64,000 bases of DNA from Turnera subulata (taxonomy: Eukaryota; Streptophyta; Magnoliopsida; Malpighiales; Passifloraceae). The translations under genes were made by a program, and so were the position numbers. The stretch lies in contig JAKUCV010004474.1 of NCBI GenBank assembly GCA_028386065.3, forward strand, positions 85,045 through 149,044. Direction: 5' to 3'. Each line of letters opens with the position of its first letter. Position 1 is the first letter of the stretch. This document shows positions 31,840 through 43,111 of this stretch, one piece after another. The notes below the pieces were generated by a model. It saw only the letters and a program-made list of their open reading frames with translations. It was not told where the DNA came from and did not search any database.

Positions 31840-33550
31840 GTACTTTATCTTGGAACTATTGCGGCCTTGGGAACCAGGCAACAGTTCGTGTCCTACCGCG
31901 GTTAATTCTCCAATAAGATCCAGTGTGTTTCTTTTTATAGAGACAAGGTTGAAGGCTGCTGAGGTTGACAGAATTAGAGATACTATGGGTTTTAATGCAG
32001 GTTTCAGTGTTGATTGTGAGGGGATTGGAAGGGAAAGAAGTGGGGGGCTATCATTATGGTGGAGGGATCATGTTACGGTATCTTTATGCTCCTACCCAAT
32101 ACATCGCAATTACACGGAGATTACTGGTGTAGAATTTGTGGCCCTGTGGCGCTACACTGGTATATACGGATGGCCAGAGATGACAAACAAATATTTAACG
32201 TGGGAGCTTATTAGCGTGCTTGGATTTTAGGTACACCCTCCCTGGTTAATGTTTGGAGATTTCAACGAGATTCTTTTTAATTCGAAAAAGGAGGAAGGAG
32301 TAGCACGCAATCTTAGCTTTATACAAGCCTTCCATGAAGCTCTCAACGAATTTGATTGGGAGGATTTGGGTTATGTTGGTAGTCCGTATACTTAGATCAA
32401 GAAGAAGGAGGTGAGATTTGGATTCAGGAGAGATTGGACAGGTTTGTAGCAAATATGGAGTGGAAGAATATGTTTGGCCAATTTGGTGTCTCACATTTGT
32501 TCTAGCTTCAATCTGACATCATCCGATTAAATTACAGCTGGATGGATCCCGACAGAGTTCCCAATCGCGAGAGCACCTATTCCGGTTTGAATCAATGTGG
32601 AAGGGCCATTCTGAGTACGAAGAGGTCACTAAACAATCCTGGACTTGCCATCCACCATCACCCCAAGGGCTATCTGAGTGCCTTACTATGTGCGGCACTA
32701 CTCTCAGTCAATTGAATAGAAGCTCTTTAGGAAATATCCGGACCAGAATAAAGAAGCTATCGGAGAAATTGACTAGAATCCAGAATCGGCCGGATTATGC
32801 GGATCATATCCAGGAGGGTAATAGTATAGCGGCTGAATTGGAGGGGCTAATTTTGGATGAGGAGAAGATGTGACATCAAAGGGCTCGTATGAAATGGATT
32901 AAAGAGGGGGACCAAAATACGAGGTTTTTTCATAGGAAAGCATCTCAGCGGTTCAAACGCAATCTGATTAAGGGGCTGAAAGATGAGAGGGGGCAGGTTC
33001 ACACTAGTTATGAATGGATTAGTCAAATAGTGGTGCGGTACTACCAGAGTCTTTTTGCTACTTCATGTCCCAATGAGGTCTCTACTGTCACGAACTTGCT
33101 GGATAAACGAGTCACGGCGGAGATGAACCATGAACTTACAAGACCATATACTCCCTTGGAAGTTAAGGAAGCTCTAGGCCAGATGCACCCAGCCAAAGCC
33201 CCTGGTCCTGACGGTATGCCCGCTTTATTTTTTCAATCCTACTGGCATATTGTTGGTTTTGATGTTACCCATATTGTGTTGAATATTTTGAATAATCGTA
33301 TGTCCCCAAGAGAAATCAGCACTAGCCATATTGTCATGGTCCCTAAAGTCCTCAAACCACAATTACCTGAGCATTATAGACCAATTAGCCTATGCAACGT
33401 TGTGTTTAAGTTAGTAACTAAGACAATTGCCAATCATCTAAAGCGTATTCTGCCCTCTAATATTAGCCTAACACAGAATGCCTTTGTCCTAGGTCGTCTT
33501 ATTACCGATAATGCCTTGGTTGCTTTTGAACCTTTTAATTATTTTTTTTA
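31836..33550 (+). pseudogene. LINE ORF2: endonuclease and RT fingers
   Basis: Begins as LSWNYCGLGNQATVR (the apurinic-type endonuclease start), with stops and frame changes through about 32500. Then a long open part, 32889-33551, includes WIKEGDQNTRFFHRKAS, HPAKAPGPDGMPALFFQ and HYRPISLCNVVFKLVTK, the RT fingers of plant LINEs. It breaks at about 33535, just before a MITE insertion. Confidence 0.82.
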
Positions 33551-33596
33551 AAAAAAAAACCGAGGGAAGGCGAGGATATTTGGCCTAAAAACTTAA

Positions 33597-33851
33597 GGAT
33601 TAAAGCCTTTTTTCATCCCTGTGTTAGACCATAAAGTTGAAAGTCATCCCTGTATTAGTTTTGGCCTATTTGCATCCCTCTGTTCGAGGATTTTGGCTTG
33701 TTTTCATCCCTCCAAATAGGCCAAAAAGGTGAACACAAGGATGAAAATAAGCCAAAATCACAAATAGAGGGATGAAAACAAACCAAAATCCAATACAGGG
33801 ATGACTTTCCACTTTGAGGTCTAATACAAGGATGAAAAAAGGCTTTATTCC
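33597..33851. mobile_element. MULE-type MITE inside LINE RT
   Basis: 255 bases with terminal inverted repeats of ~34 bases (GGATTAAAGCCTTTTTTCATC at the left, its near complement ending ...GGCTTTATTCC at the right). A perfect 10-base target duplication AAAAACTTAA lies at 33587-33596 and 33852-33861. Nearly the whole element is an imperfect palindrome built of CATCCCTxTxTT-type units. The LINE RT resumes after it (MNKAYDRVEWFFLE). Confidence 0.9.
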
Positions 33852-33861
33852 AAAAACTTAA

Positions 33862-35500
33862 TATGAATAAAGCTTATGATAGAGTTGAATGGTTTTTTCT
33901 TGAGCATTCTTTATAGGGCCTTGGCTTTGATATAACTTTTGTTGAGTTAATTATGCGGTGTGTGTCCTCGACTTCTTTTGCTGTTAGAGTGAATGGTACT
34001 CCATCTGAGACTTTCCTCCCCACTAGGGGACTTAGGCAGGGTGATCCACTGTCCCCTTATTTATTTCTAATATGTGCAGAAGCTTATCTAACTTGATCAG
34101 ATTAGCAGAACAGAGAGGTGACCTACACGGCATATCGGTGTGGCCGTGTCCTAGATGTTTCCCACCAATTTCTTGCAGATGACAGCATCCTCTTTGCCAA
34201 GGCCACAGTCCATGTGGTTGATACAATTAAAAAGATTCTCCACCTGTACGAATTATCATCCGGGCAGAAAATCAACTTTGACAAATCTGAGATGTCATTT
34301 AGTTGAAATGTACCACAAGAGGCCAGAATTATACTAGAACAGAGGCTTGGAGTGAAGGCAGTTGACTCTCATTCGAAGTACCTTGGACTACCAACAGTCC
34401 TTGGGAGGTCAAAGAATTATTTTTTCTCCATGATAAAGGACAGGGTGATGCAGAAATTGAAGCATTGGAAAAAAAGACTTTTTCTAGTCGGAAAGGAAAT
34501 CTTGATCAAAGCAGTGGCCCAAGCTATCCCTATTTATGTGATGCAATGCTTTGCCTTACCACTTTCCTTTTGCCAAGACTTGGAAGCTATTGTGGCTCGC
34601 TTTTGGTGGGGATAGAAAAAAGAGGAGAGGAGGATTTACTGGATGCGATGGGAGAACCTTTGCGAACAGAAAAAGAGAAGGGGGATGGGCTTTCGGGATT
34701 TACAATGTTTTAATCAAACTTTGTCGGCCGACCAATGTTGGCGTCTAGTCCAGGATACTAACTCACTCCTTTATCAGGTGTTGGGGGCCAAATACTTTTG
34801 GTCCAACTCTATCTTGCAGGCATAACGGAACAGGGCTCAAAGCTACACCTTTCGAAGCCTTTTGCAAGGGAAGGAGATGCTGCTGAAGGGGCTCAAATGG
34901 CGGGTTGGAGATGGGCGATCTAACCGCATTTGGGGTGATCCTTGGTTGTCATGTACTAGTTTGGGGCTGGTGAATAGCCCAATTCGGGTCTTGGAACCTG
35001 ATGCAATGGTGTATGAGGTAATTGATCCGCATACCACCTGCTGGAATGAGAGACTAATTGATGAGGTTTTTATGCCTGAAGAAGCGGCTCTGGTGAAGAG
35101 CGTCCCGCTAAGCAAATTTCATTGTCCTGATCGGTTATGCTGGTTCCCATCCAAGAATGGGATATTTAGTGTGAAGAGTGCCTACTGGACAGCTTTGGAA
35201 AATGAAAATTCTAGTGCCTCTACAGGTCCGGTCTCCTATGCTGGTATTGATGTAAATTGGCAGCACCTCTGGGCCTTAGATCTTCCTCCAAAGGTCAAGC
35301 ACTTTTGGCGGCGAGCTTTGCAGGACATTCTGCCGATTAGAGATAAACTTGTTAGAAGATGTGTGGGCGCGGATGAGGACCTGTATCATGTTCTTCTGGG
35401 TGTCCTAGGTCTAAAGATGTTTGCCAGTTCTCTAATTTCCATGGGGCTCTACCTGACACTACCGGTATGCTCTTTTGTAACTCTGTATCTTGGCTGAATT
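33862..35500 (+). pseudogene. LINE ORF2: RT palm/thumb and zf-RVT
   Basis: After the [33 protein letters not shown] with GDPLSPYLF, and the catalytic box as FLADDSILFAKA. Then YLGLPTVLGRSK, the RFWWG motif, and a zf-RVT-like region (WRLVQDTNSLLYQVLGAKYF, PPKVKHFWRRALQDILPIRD). The frame changes at least four times and stop codons are frequent. Confidence 0.82.
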
Positions 35501-35557
35501 CACAAGCAGACCCAAAGCTTAGAGACTGTATAATTATGACATGCTGGGCCATTTGGT

Positions 35558-36084
35558 ATGCACGGAATCAACACTATTTCCAAAATAAAGTCATTCCACT
35601 TGCTCAAATTGTGGATATTGCAATGGATACCCCCTAGGGGCAGTGTTGTGAAGATTAATTGTGATGCCGGTCTATTTGGAGATGGAGCTGGTGGTTTGGG
35701 TTTTTTAGCACGAGATGCGGACGGCTCCATTCTGGTGGAAGGACATAAGGAGATAACAGCCATTTTCTCTCCCGAATTGGCTGAAGCTCATGCTGCGCTC
35801 TTTGCAGCTGAGATGGCTCGTGGCCTGGGTTTTCAGGACATTATCCTCGAAACTGATTGCTTACAGTTAGTCCAACAACTGCACCGACCTTGGCCTCCCT
35901 TTTCGTATTTTAGTGTCCTTGTTCGTGACATTATTTCTCTAGTTTCCTGTTTTCGTTCCGTTCTATTTACTCATGTTAATTAAGAGACCAGGCAACCGTG
36001 TTGTTCATGCCCTGGCTCAACTTGCAAGACTTCATTCCTCTTTATGTAGCTATATCGAGGATGCTCCTCTCCATGCGGATGTTG
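35558..36084 (+). pseudogene. LINE C-terminal RNase H
   Basis: Open stretch with INCDAGLFGDGAGGLGFLARD, ELAEAHAALFAAEMA, ILETDCLQLVQQL and, past a stop at 35981, RPGNRVVHALAQLAR. This is the RNase H domain that ends many plant L1 ORF2 proteins. The D-E-D set is present. The ORF finishes about 36084, 40 bases before the A run. Confidence 0.8.
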
Positions 36085-36409
36085 CACATTTTACTTAATG
36101 AAAGTCAACATCACTTCTCAAAAAAAAAGACGTTGGTGAATTATGTGTCAGCAAAGTGAGTACCGCGCATGAGAATCACCAGGACACAATTACTTCCCTT
36201 TCCACCACAGGTACTATTACTATTTGGGAACCAACCAAAACAAAAGAGAAAGAAATTAAACGATTAAAGTAAAAGGTTCACACTCCATGACAACAGATAA
36301 ACGGATCAGTTCAAGAATTTGTATGACTAAGAAGGAAAAGCTAGTTCGACTGTAAATTTTTTCTGGTGGAAGGTTGGATTGCCTCTAAGCTCCTTGGATT
36401 CATGCTCTT

Positions 36410-38077
36410 CTATTTTTCTTTCTTGTCTGCAGTATAATTTGTCACCGCCTGCAAGCTCTGGTTACTCCTTCCTTCCCCGCAGGATTCAACGTCTGCCAAG
36501 TTGTTCTCCAATGCCTTAACCAGGTTCTCAAAATAAGTCTTCGCACATGGAGCTAACTCCTTCAACTTAGCCGAGACTTTTTGAAACTCCTCTTCCATTG
36601 ATCCTGCAATATCCGGCTCAAAGAAAGGCTTCATCTCTTCTTCCATGCAATGGTGTAGCCGTTCCAAGCTATCCTCGGCCTGGCCTTGCAAGTGCTCAAA
36701 GAGATTCTTCTTGGCAACATTCTCGTCCGGGATGTAATACCCATACGCATAGCTCCACTTCAGAACCCTCCTGCACTCAATAATCTGAGACAAAGCATCG
36801 GTAATGAACCCGAGCTGCCTCGGAGTGGTGTGATGCAATAATGCAAGCTTGTCCAGCATCTTTTCGGCTTGCATCCGCTTCAAATACTCTCGAGCTTTGT
36901 CTCTGTAAGTTCCATTGGAAGACCAACGTTCATAGTAGTGGGTGTATGTATCTAGCGCACTCTTGGCCATTTCTCTCTTTGTGTCCTCCTCATTGTAAAT
37001 TCCTTTTGCCTTGGCTTGTTCATAAATATTACACTTATAAAGCCCACCAGTTTCCCGTCCATGCGTCTTCCACTCACCAAGGCAAAGCCAACAAAACACA
37101 AAGCTGCAAGGTGGTCTACATCTCATGCACATAGTACCACTGCTTCTCTCTACAGGACATTTGCAGTTAGGGCAGAGCTTGGTGTTAGCTAGAATCCAGT
37201 TTGTGTTCTTTGCCTCACGGCTGTTCTTTTCAGCCCACCTGGCTACCGTTCTGCAGTCCACCGGCCAGTGGCTGTCCTCCGAGCAATTCCAACAAAACCC
37301 ATATTTACAATGGCAGAAAGCATCAAACCCTTCCTCTCCTAGGTCATTAAACACCATTATGGCATACTCACACCTTGGTGTAGGGCACCACTTAATCCAC
37401 TTCTTTCCTTCAACGTAAGACCTAAGCAAGAATCTTCTATATTTCTCCCTATACCCGTCATCACCGCAAACTAACTCCACCATATCTTGATCTAAAGCAA
37501 TCTTACACTTTGGCTCGGGACACCTCAGCCCCAAACACCCGGCACCATCATCAATACTCGCCCTAACATATTTTAGCAAACACTCCTTACAGAAGAGATG
37601 ACCACAAGCAGCAGAAGCAAAATTGTCGCTACTAGTTTCATCAGAACATAGCTTGCATAGAATTTCCTTGGCCTCCTCCTTGACATTAGCATCACGTAGT
37701 TTAGCATTAAGACAAGAAGATTCCTTGTCTAGTAAGCCACAAGATCTACGCACCTTATCCTCATCGATGAACCATTCTGTCTGAACTTTGTCTACGCTCC
37801 AGCCATGGTTACGCAAGAGGTTGATGGCTTCCCCTCTGGACAGGCTAAGCAAGGAAGAGACTTCGGTTATGGCGTCTTCTTGCAGCTTCTTGATGTCTGC
37901 TTCGCTCAATACAGCGTAACCCAAGACCTTGCGGGTTTCTGTCACCTCGTCAATAACGTTGACATAATGAGCATCGTTGATATAATCATCATCGCTATAC
38001 TCGTAAATAACGTCATCATAATCTGCCATATAATCATCATCGCTGCTATAATCATCAGATACCTCTCTCTCGTCCAT
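36410..38077 (-). CDS. ARIADNE-type RBR protein, catalytic Cys replaced (copy 2)
   Basis: 555 codons, no intron, ATG at 38077. Same domain order as copy 1: acidic start, UBA-like, RING1 (CKLCSDETSSDN, CGHLFCKEC), IBR (KWCPTPRC, FCWNC), RING2, Ariadne helices. RING2 again has Thr at the catalytic position (SSGTMCMRC); here a Cys occurs two residues later, at a place where His is usual. The C-terminal third differs most from copy 1, including one inserted residue (SMEEEFQKV). Both reading frames have stayed open since duplication, which suggests that both are, or recently were, functional. Confidence 0.9.
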   Translation of the reverse strand: MDEREVSDDYSSDDDYMADYDDVIYEYSDDDYINDAHYVNVIDEVTETRKVLGYAVLSEADIKKLQEDAITEVSSLLSLSRGEAINLLRNHGWSVDKVQTEWFIDEDKVRRSCGLLDKESSCLNAKLRDANVKEEAKEILCKLCSDETSSDNFASAACGHLFCKECLLKYVRASIDDGAGCLGLRCPEPKCKIALDQDMVELVCGDDGYREKYRRFLLRSYVEGKKWIKWCPTPRCEYAIMVFNDLGEEGFDAFCHCKYGFCWNCSEDSHWPVDCRTVARWAEKNSREAKNTNWILANTKLCPNCKCPVERSSGTMCMRCRPPCSFVFCWLCLGEWKTHGRETGGLYKCNIYEQAKAKGIYNEEDTKREMAKSALDTYTHYYERWSSNGTYRDKAREYLKRMQAEKMLDKLALLHHTTPRQLGFITDALSQIIECRRVLKWSYAYGYYIPDENVAKKNLFEHLQGQAEDSLERLHHCMEEEMKPFFEPDIAGSMEEEFQKVSAKLKELAPCAKTYFENLVKALENNLADVESCGEGRSNQSLQAVTNYTADKKEK

Positions 38078-38393
38078 GTCTGCAAAGGCTATACAAAATA
38101 TATTCAGGCTTTGTGTTTAATTGGAATTACAAAGGGAAGAGCCGACCCATGCAAGTCGGTTTTCACTTCAAGGAAAAGTTTGTTTTCTTTCTCTTTAGTC
38201 CGAATCTAAATACCACGTGAACGACAAAATTAGTCTTAGTTAATTAATTAATTGCTGTTCGAAATTAATTAATTAATTAATCAATTAACTATATAAATCA
38301 ATATTCCCACCCACCAAAAAAAAAATAATTAGTTTTCCTTCTCCTACCCAACAGCTAACTACCACTCGGTGAATTTAATATTAACTAGTAATT
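38078..38393 (-). promoter_or_regulatory. 5' flank of ARI copy 2
   Basis: Near-identical to 23258-23564. Same CACGTG-containing site and TTAATTAA runs. Similarity drops just after this point, at the position where copy 1 has its Helitron. Confidence 0.5.
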
Positions 38394-38699
38394 AGTATTC
38401 CTATCTCCATTTAAAAACTACTTCTAAATAATATATTCAGTTTCCTTTGATTTTTTATAATAATGCTTTTTGCGAAATTTTTTAAAAATCGAGCTATATA
38501 TATAATTAACGTTTTTTTTTCGGGTTACATAAACTAAAATCTAGTTATTGTGTTGATGTTTCTTTTATATTTTAAAATACTAAAATACCAGTAACGTATT
38601 TGGCTTTGAAAGCATCCATATTTTCAAGCTTCGATGAATTTCAGACTTTTGCTATTGTAAGGACATTCAACAACTTAATTGTCACGGGTAACGGATTCA

Positions 38700-39080
38700 A
38701 GAATTGCGCCGTGAATTCTAGAGATGCTCTGAATGTGCAAGAAGCATGTGGAGTTTTCTAGAAAATTCTACAAAGTTCCAAGCGGTGATAGAATTTTCTA
38801 AAAGCTTGGGGAATATTTTTGAGAATTCTAGAAAGGTGTGGAAGGTCCTGGAAGGATCTGAAATCTTCAAGAACCTTGCAGAACAATATGGAAGCTTAGG
38901 GATTATTCTAGAGCGTCTATCATCAAAATCTAGAACAGTCTAGACTTGTATTTGTAACTGTTGGATCGTGGAATTTTCTGGAGGCGCGATCCTAGCCGTT
39001 CATTGAGAAAATGGATGGCCTATATATATAGGGAAAGGGTCCCCTCATTTGGGGATAAAGAGCTTAGAAAGTCTTATTAT
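38700..39080 (+). promoter_or_regulatory. LTR-like promoter segment with heat-shock-element-like motifs (copy 2)
   Basis: Paralogue of 25860-26290. It includes a perfect three-unit heat-shock element TTCTAGAAAATTC at 38756-38768, and further ttctagaa-like motifs. A TATA box (TATATATATAGGG) lies near 39021. Confidence 0.45.
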
Positions 39081-39186
39081 TCTTAGCCGTTTTTTAAATA
39101 TGCTTTTATAATTATATTTTTGATTCATTCCCATTAATTTAAACCGAAGAAGAAGTCTATGTGTGATTTGCATCCGTTATTATTGA

Positions 39187-40400
39187 GTTGACAGTTCTCC
39201 ATCGTAAGCTGACCTACCAAAATTTCCACATCATTAGGATTTGATCAAATCCAAATCATAGGACTCAACTAAAATTCTTTCATAAAATTATAGGACTTCT
39301 AAAGATCTTTGATCTCAAAATAATAAGATTCTAGAATTTTAAATTTTGAACTCTAAAATTTAATTTTAAAATAATAAAATTATAAATATTAAAATCTAAA
39401 ACCTTAAATCTTAAACCTTACATCCTAAAATACTAAAATCTTAAACCTCAAAACCTAAATCCAAAACCTTCCCAAATTTTAAATTCTAAGTTTTTAATTT
39501 TTTATTTGGAATTAAGATTTAAGATTTAACATTTAGGATTAATGTTAGGGATTTGGGATTACTGTTTAAAGCTTTAGTATTTTAGGATTTGAATTTAGAT
39601 TTTACGATTGTAATATTTGAGTTAGCCTTTTAGATTTCCAAGTTTTAGGGTTATACAATATATGATTTTATTGTTAAAATTTTAAGGTTTAAAGGTTTAA
39701 AATATAGAACTTTAATATTTAAGGTTTTATAATTTTATGATTTAAAGTATTATAAATTTTCGACATAAATTTTTCAAATTTAGAATTTTAATATTTTAGG
39801 ATGGAATATTTAAAGTTTTAAAGTTCAACATTTACGATTTTATTTATTTTAGTGTTGAGATTTTAAAGTTTAGAACTTAAAAAATTAAAAAATTTATGAT
39901 TTTATGGTTTAAGATCGGGTTTTTGGGTTTTAAGGGTGCCTCCTTCTGCGTTTTGGCCAATTTGGTACCTCCATTTTTTGTATGGCCAATCGTATATCTC
40001 GACTTTCCTTGAGCAGGCCATTCGTGGTCCCGGGATTTGAGGTACCTGCTGACGTGGCGTTTTGGCACGAGATGACGTCGTTTTGAAGCACCAACCAAAC
40101 CTCAAATCCGGGCAGCCCCCACGCCAACAGGTACCAGACCAGGGGATCACGAATGGGGTGCCCAAGGAAAGTCGGGGTATATGATTGGCCAAACAAAATA
40201 TGGGGAACCAAATTTTCCAAAACGCAAAAGATTGGGGCCCTTAAAACCCAAAAACTCGTTTAAGATCTTTAAAAGTTTTGTAACTTATAAAATATTATTA
40301 ATTGAGACCTGTAACTTCTCGATTTGATCAATTAAATCCTAATTACACGGACATTTTGACAAGTCAACATATGATGTGTGTATAATGCCATGTGCCAACT
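39187..40400. mobile_element. TIR (foldback-type) element, copy 2
   Basis: Paralogue of 26403-27296 with the right arm ending gtgtataatgccatgtgccaac. Interrupted by the MITE at 39917-40258. Confidence 0.55.
39917..40258. mobile_element. MULE-type MITE with empty site in copy 1
   Basis: 342 bases with inverted ends (GGGTTTTTGGGTTTTAAGGG at the left; its complement at the right), flanked by TTTAAGATC at 39908-39916 and 40259-40267. The undisturbed target (gtttaagatctttaaaag) is at about 27166-27180 in duplication copy 1. The interior folds back on itself (gaggtacctg/caggtacc arms). No coding. Confidence 0.92.
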
Positions 40401-40492
40401 AAGTAATGTTGGATGAATAATAAACGTAGGACTTGTTTGATAAACGGTTCAAATTAATAGGGCTTGATTAATAAAAAAAATTATAAGACTTG

Positions 40493-41188
40493 TGTTGGAA
40501 TATAAGTGTCAGTGGTGTATCCCACATCGGAGAGAAAGAGGCCAAGTGAGTAACATATAAGTGAAGTGGACCCATGTACCCAATACTTTGAGGTTTTGGG
40601 TTACACAGTGGTGTCCTGGTCACGCTTGGTAGCGGAGCCGATGGTTCGGCTGGGACGGAATGGTTTGCGACATGATGATATTCCCGTGGCTGCTGCCCCA
40701 TGTGGAACGAAGAGCGGTTGGGTTCTTGGACTAAGCTCGTGTCGGAGTTGCAAGACGTGGCTCCGAATAAGAGTGGTATCGACAGACTCATACTTCTAAG
40801 TGGCTTTCCGGTCTGGGCCTAAGTGAAGTTTAGCTCTTGGAGCATCAGCACACGCGTGCTCCTGGAACGGGCTTGATGGCAGAGTGGGCTCTTGGTGATC
40901 GATGTTGCGAAAAGTTTCCGAAATGTTTCCGTGGAAGGGGGAGTAGGCCTGATGTCCGGTATGGAAGAGTCTCGCACTTGAGGGGGACATTGTTGGAAAA
41001 TAAGTGTGAGTGGTGTATCCCACATTGGAGAGAAAGAGGCCAAGTGAGTAACATATAAATAAAGTGGACCTATGTACCCAATACCTTGAGGTTTTGGTTA
41101 CAGAGTGGTATCCTGGTCACGCGTATGGAACTCACTTCGGCCTCGTGTATTGTCTCTCCGGTTTTCGGGCGACTCCCGGTTCTCAACA
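40493..41188 (+). mobile_element. TRIM-like mini LTR retrotransposon
   Basis: Two direct repeats start TGTTGGAAxATAAGTGT at 40493 and 40991, each with GTATCCCACATxGGAGAG, and stay alike for ~130 bases. A PBS-like CTTGGTAGCGGAGCC follows the first (about 40625) and a PPT (GAGGGGGACAT) precedes the second. The interior of ~370 bases has no protein. The right repeat may extend to CTCAACA at 41188, where ACTAG resembles the ACTTG before 40493. Confidence 0.75.
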
Positions 41189-41193
41189 ACTAG

Positions 41194-42014
41194 AGAGATA
41201 AGAGAATGGGAATTAGGGCTCACTTGTAAACACTTCCTTAAAAATTAATATAGTCTTTGCTTCCCTGCAATACTATTCGGGTATTCGCTAATTAGCAGGG
41301 TAGCGGTGCTTACCTAAGTGCTGCATGCGCACAACTCAATGCACCCATACTCTTGATGTGTTCATATTGTACACCAAGCCATTCCGCAGAAAATTTGTTT
41401 GCAGACAAGAATCGGGATCCATATTAAATCCTCCAAAGGGAGACAAATCAATTTAGGCAAGCAAATATGCTTTTTGAAATATTTAAAATAGTTGATATTT
41501 AGCCGTGAGTATAGGAGACTGGCAGTTCATAGAGCTTGCTGAATGTCCCTGACTACTTGGCCTTGCGTGAAAGTATACCAACATCAATATATCGTGCCTG
41601 CCGATGTTGTGTGTTCACTGTCACGAGCAACTTGATCTTTTGTTGGGGAAGTTACCAATTGTTTAGTCTGCTACAAATGTAGTATTGGGTACAACTGTAT
41701 GTTGTCCTTGCAACATTTTTCAACTATAAGTGCATCTGAACTGTTGCCTCTGCTCTACTCTATCCTGCAAACAGAACAAGAGCTACCTATCAATTTTAAA
41801 TGAACAGGATAAAAACAAAAACAAAAAAAACAGAAATTAAAGCTAAGTTGGGGACTAATGCCATTTTTTGTACCTGCTCCATATCCGTAGAATTCGGTGT
41901 TGTATTTTGAAGTATAAAGTTTCCATGAAAAGATTATTCTTTTGTTCTTAAACTTACAGTGGAGGAGTCTTTTTGGGGAAATAAGGGAAAGGAGAAGAAT
42001 AGCAAGCAACAGAC
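41194..42014. other. unassigned spacer
   Basis: No gene recognised. It may contain an intron of the kelch-type gene to the right (minus strand), but no second exon is certain. Confidence 0.35.
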
Positions 42015-42672
42015 TTTTAGCCATGGATTGAACTCACTCCATTTGCCGGTGGTGGAATCATAACAGTAGTAAGCAACAGAACATGGTTCTCTAACGGAAG
42101 GATGTCTTTCACTTGACAAGGAATATGCCTTGACCTCAGCACGTATCCATAAACATCCACCTTCAACCACATAAGATCGAAGGTAATCAGTAGCTATCCC
42201 AAACGAGGGATCCGGAAGCACCACCCATCCAGACCCAAACCCAGACCCAGACCCGATATCTAGGGCTTCAAATATGGGGCCCTCGATATCCTCTTCGTCG
42301 ATAAATCCCTCACCTAGAGCTTCCCTCCGATCATTACAACTAGAGCATTGTGCTTAGGTCCATTCAAGGGAGGACCCTGCACCCACGGGTATCCATGATC
42401 ACCGTAATCGTTTTCCTTAACCATATTACAAATCCAGATATCCCGCGGGTACTTAAATGAATTGGAGTAGTTTTTAGTTATTTCGGGATCCCCGATCCTA
42501 AAATTGCCACCAACGGCATAGGCTATTCCACCCGAAACCACACACTCATCTGACTTGTCTGCCTGTACGCAAGCAGAGGTTTGTTGTACCTGATCTCTCT
42601 TCCTACTCTGAACAAAACCGCTCGCAAACAATCGTCGTCCTGCTCCATCAGGATATGCGCCTCTGTTGAAGT
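42015..42672 (-). pseudogene. kelch-repeat protein fragment
   Basis: Minus-strand coding: SGGIAYAVGGNFR, then WVQGPPLNGPKHNALVV and IGGKL, a stop and frameshift near 42315, then GEGFIDEEDIEGPIFEALD and CYDSTTGKWSEFNPWLK up to a possible GT donor at 42014. The Gly-Gly and Tyr/Trp spacing is that of kelch blades. The upstream end is cut at about 42672 by a copia LTR. I cannot tell whether an F-box was present. Confidence 0.6.
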
Positions 42673-42673
42673 G

Positions 42674-43111
42674 TGATTTCTTGCTACAAATTCTAGAGAA
42701 TTCTAGTCTAGAAAAATCAAGATATTATGTATGGATTAAATAAAAAACAACATAAAGTTAAGATTTTTATAGCATTTAATCATTATTTAATATGCACTTA
42801 ATGAAGTCTAGAATGTTTGATAAGAATATCTAGATTTTTAAATTTAATGTTAAGTCGGTTGTACATCTATAAATACAATCATGTAATACAAGTGTGAGGT
42901 GTGCTTTCCTTCTAAACCAAAAACGTGTGCATTCCTAATTACTATCAAGCGTGTGTTCCTCTGCTCCTTTCAAAAATCCTCTGTTTGAAACAGAGTTAAA
43001 CACAACCTTGCGTGTCCTGTTATAGCAAGTCCTCATTCTTTTCTTTTTTTGCATAACCAAATATTCACACAAACTCTTCCAAAATACACCCTTCTTACAG
43101 TATTTCCTTCA
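42674..43111 (+). repeat. copia 5' LTR
   Basis: Starts at about TGATTTCTTGC and ends ATTTCCTTCA. TATA box (TATAAATA) at 42868-42875. Upstream are tctagagaattctag motifs. No second copy is in the window. The exact start is uncertain by a few bases. Confidence 0.65.

Larger units (their letters stand above)
29890..36128 (+). mobile_element. L1-type LINE, degraded
   Basis: ORF1 and ORF2 of a plant L1-like LINE in order on the plus strand, ending with a short 3' tail and an A run at 36120-36128. The 5' end is placed only approximately, before an ~200-base leader with T-rich stretches. No target duplication found. It separates the two duplication copies. Confidence 0.8.
36175..40400. repeat. segmental duplication copy 2
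   Basis: Direct repeat of 21337-27296 about 14.8 kb to the right and in the same orientation. It lacks the Helitron and has a MITE at 39917-40258. Confidence 0.9.

Noticed and set aside
39877..40220. Three overlapping minus-strand ORFs
   Set aside because: They fall in the MITE and its edges; no homology seen between frames and any known protein.
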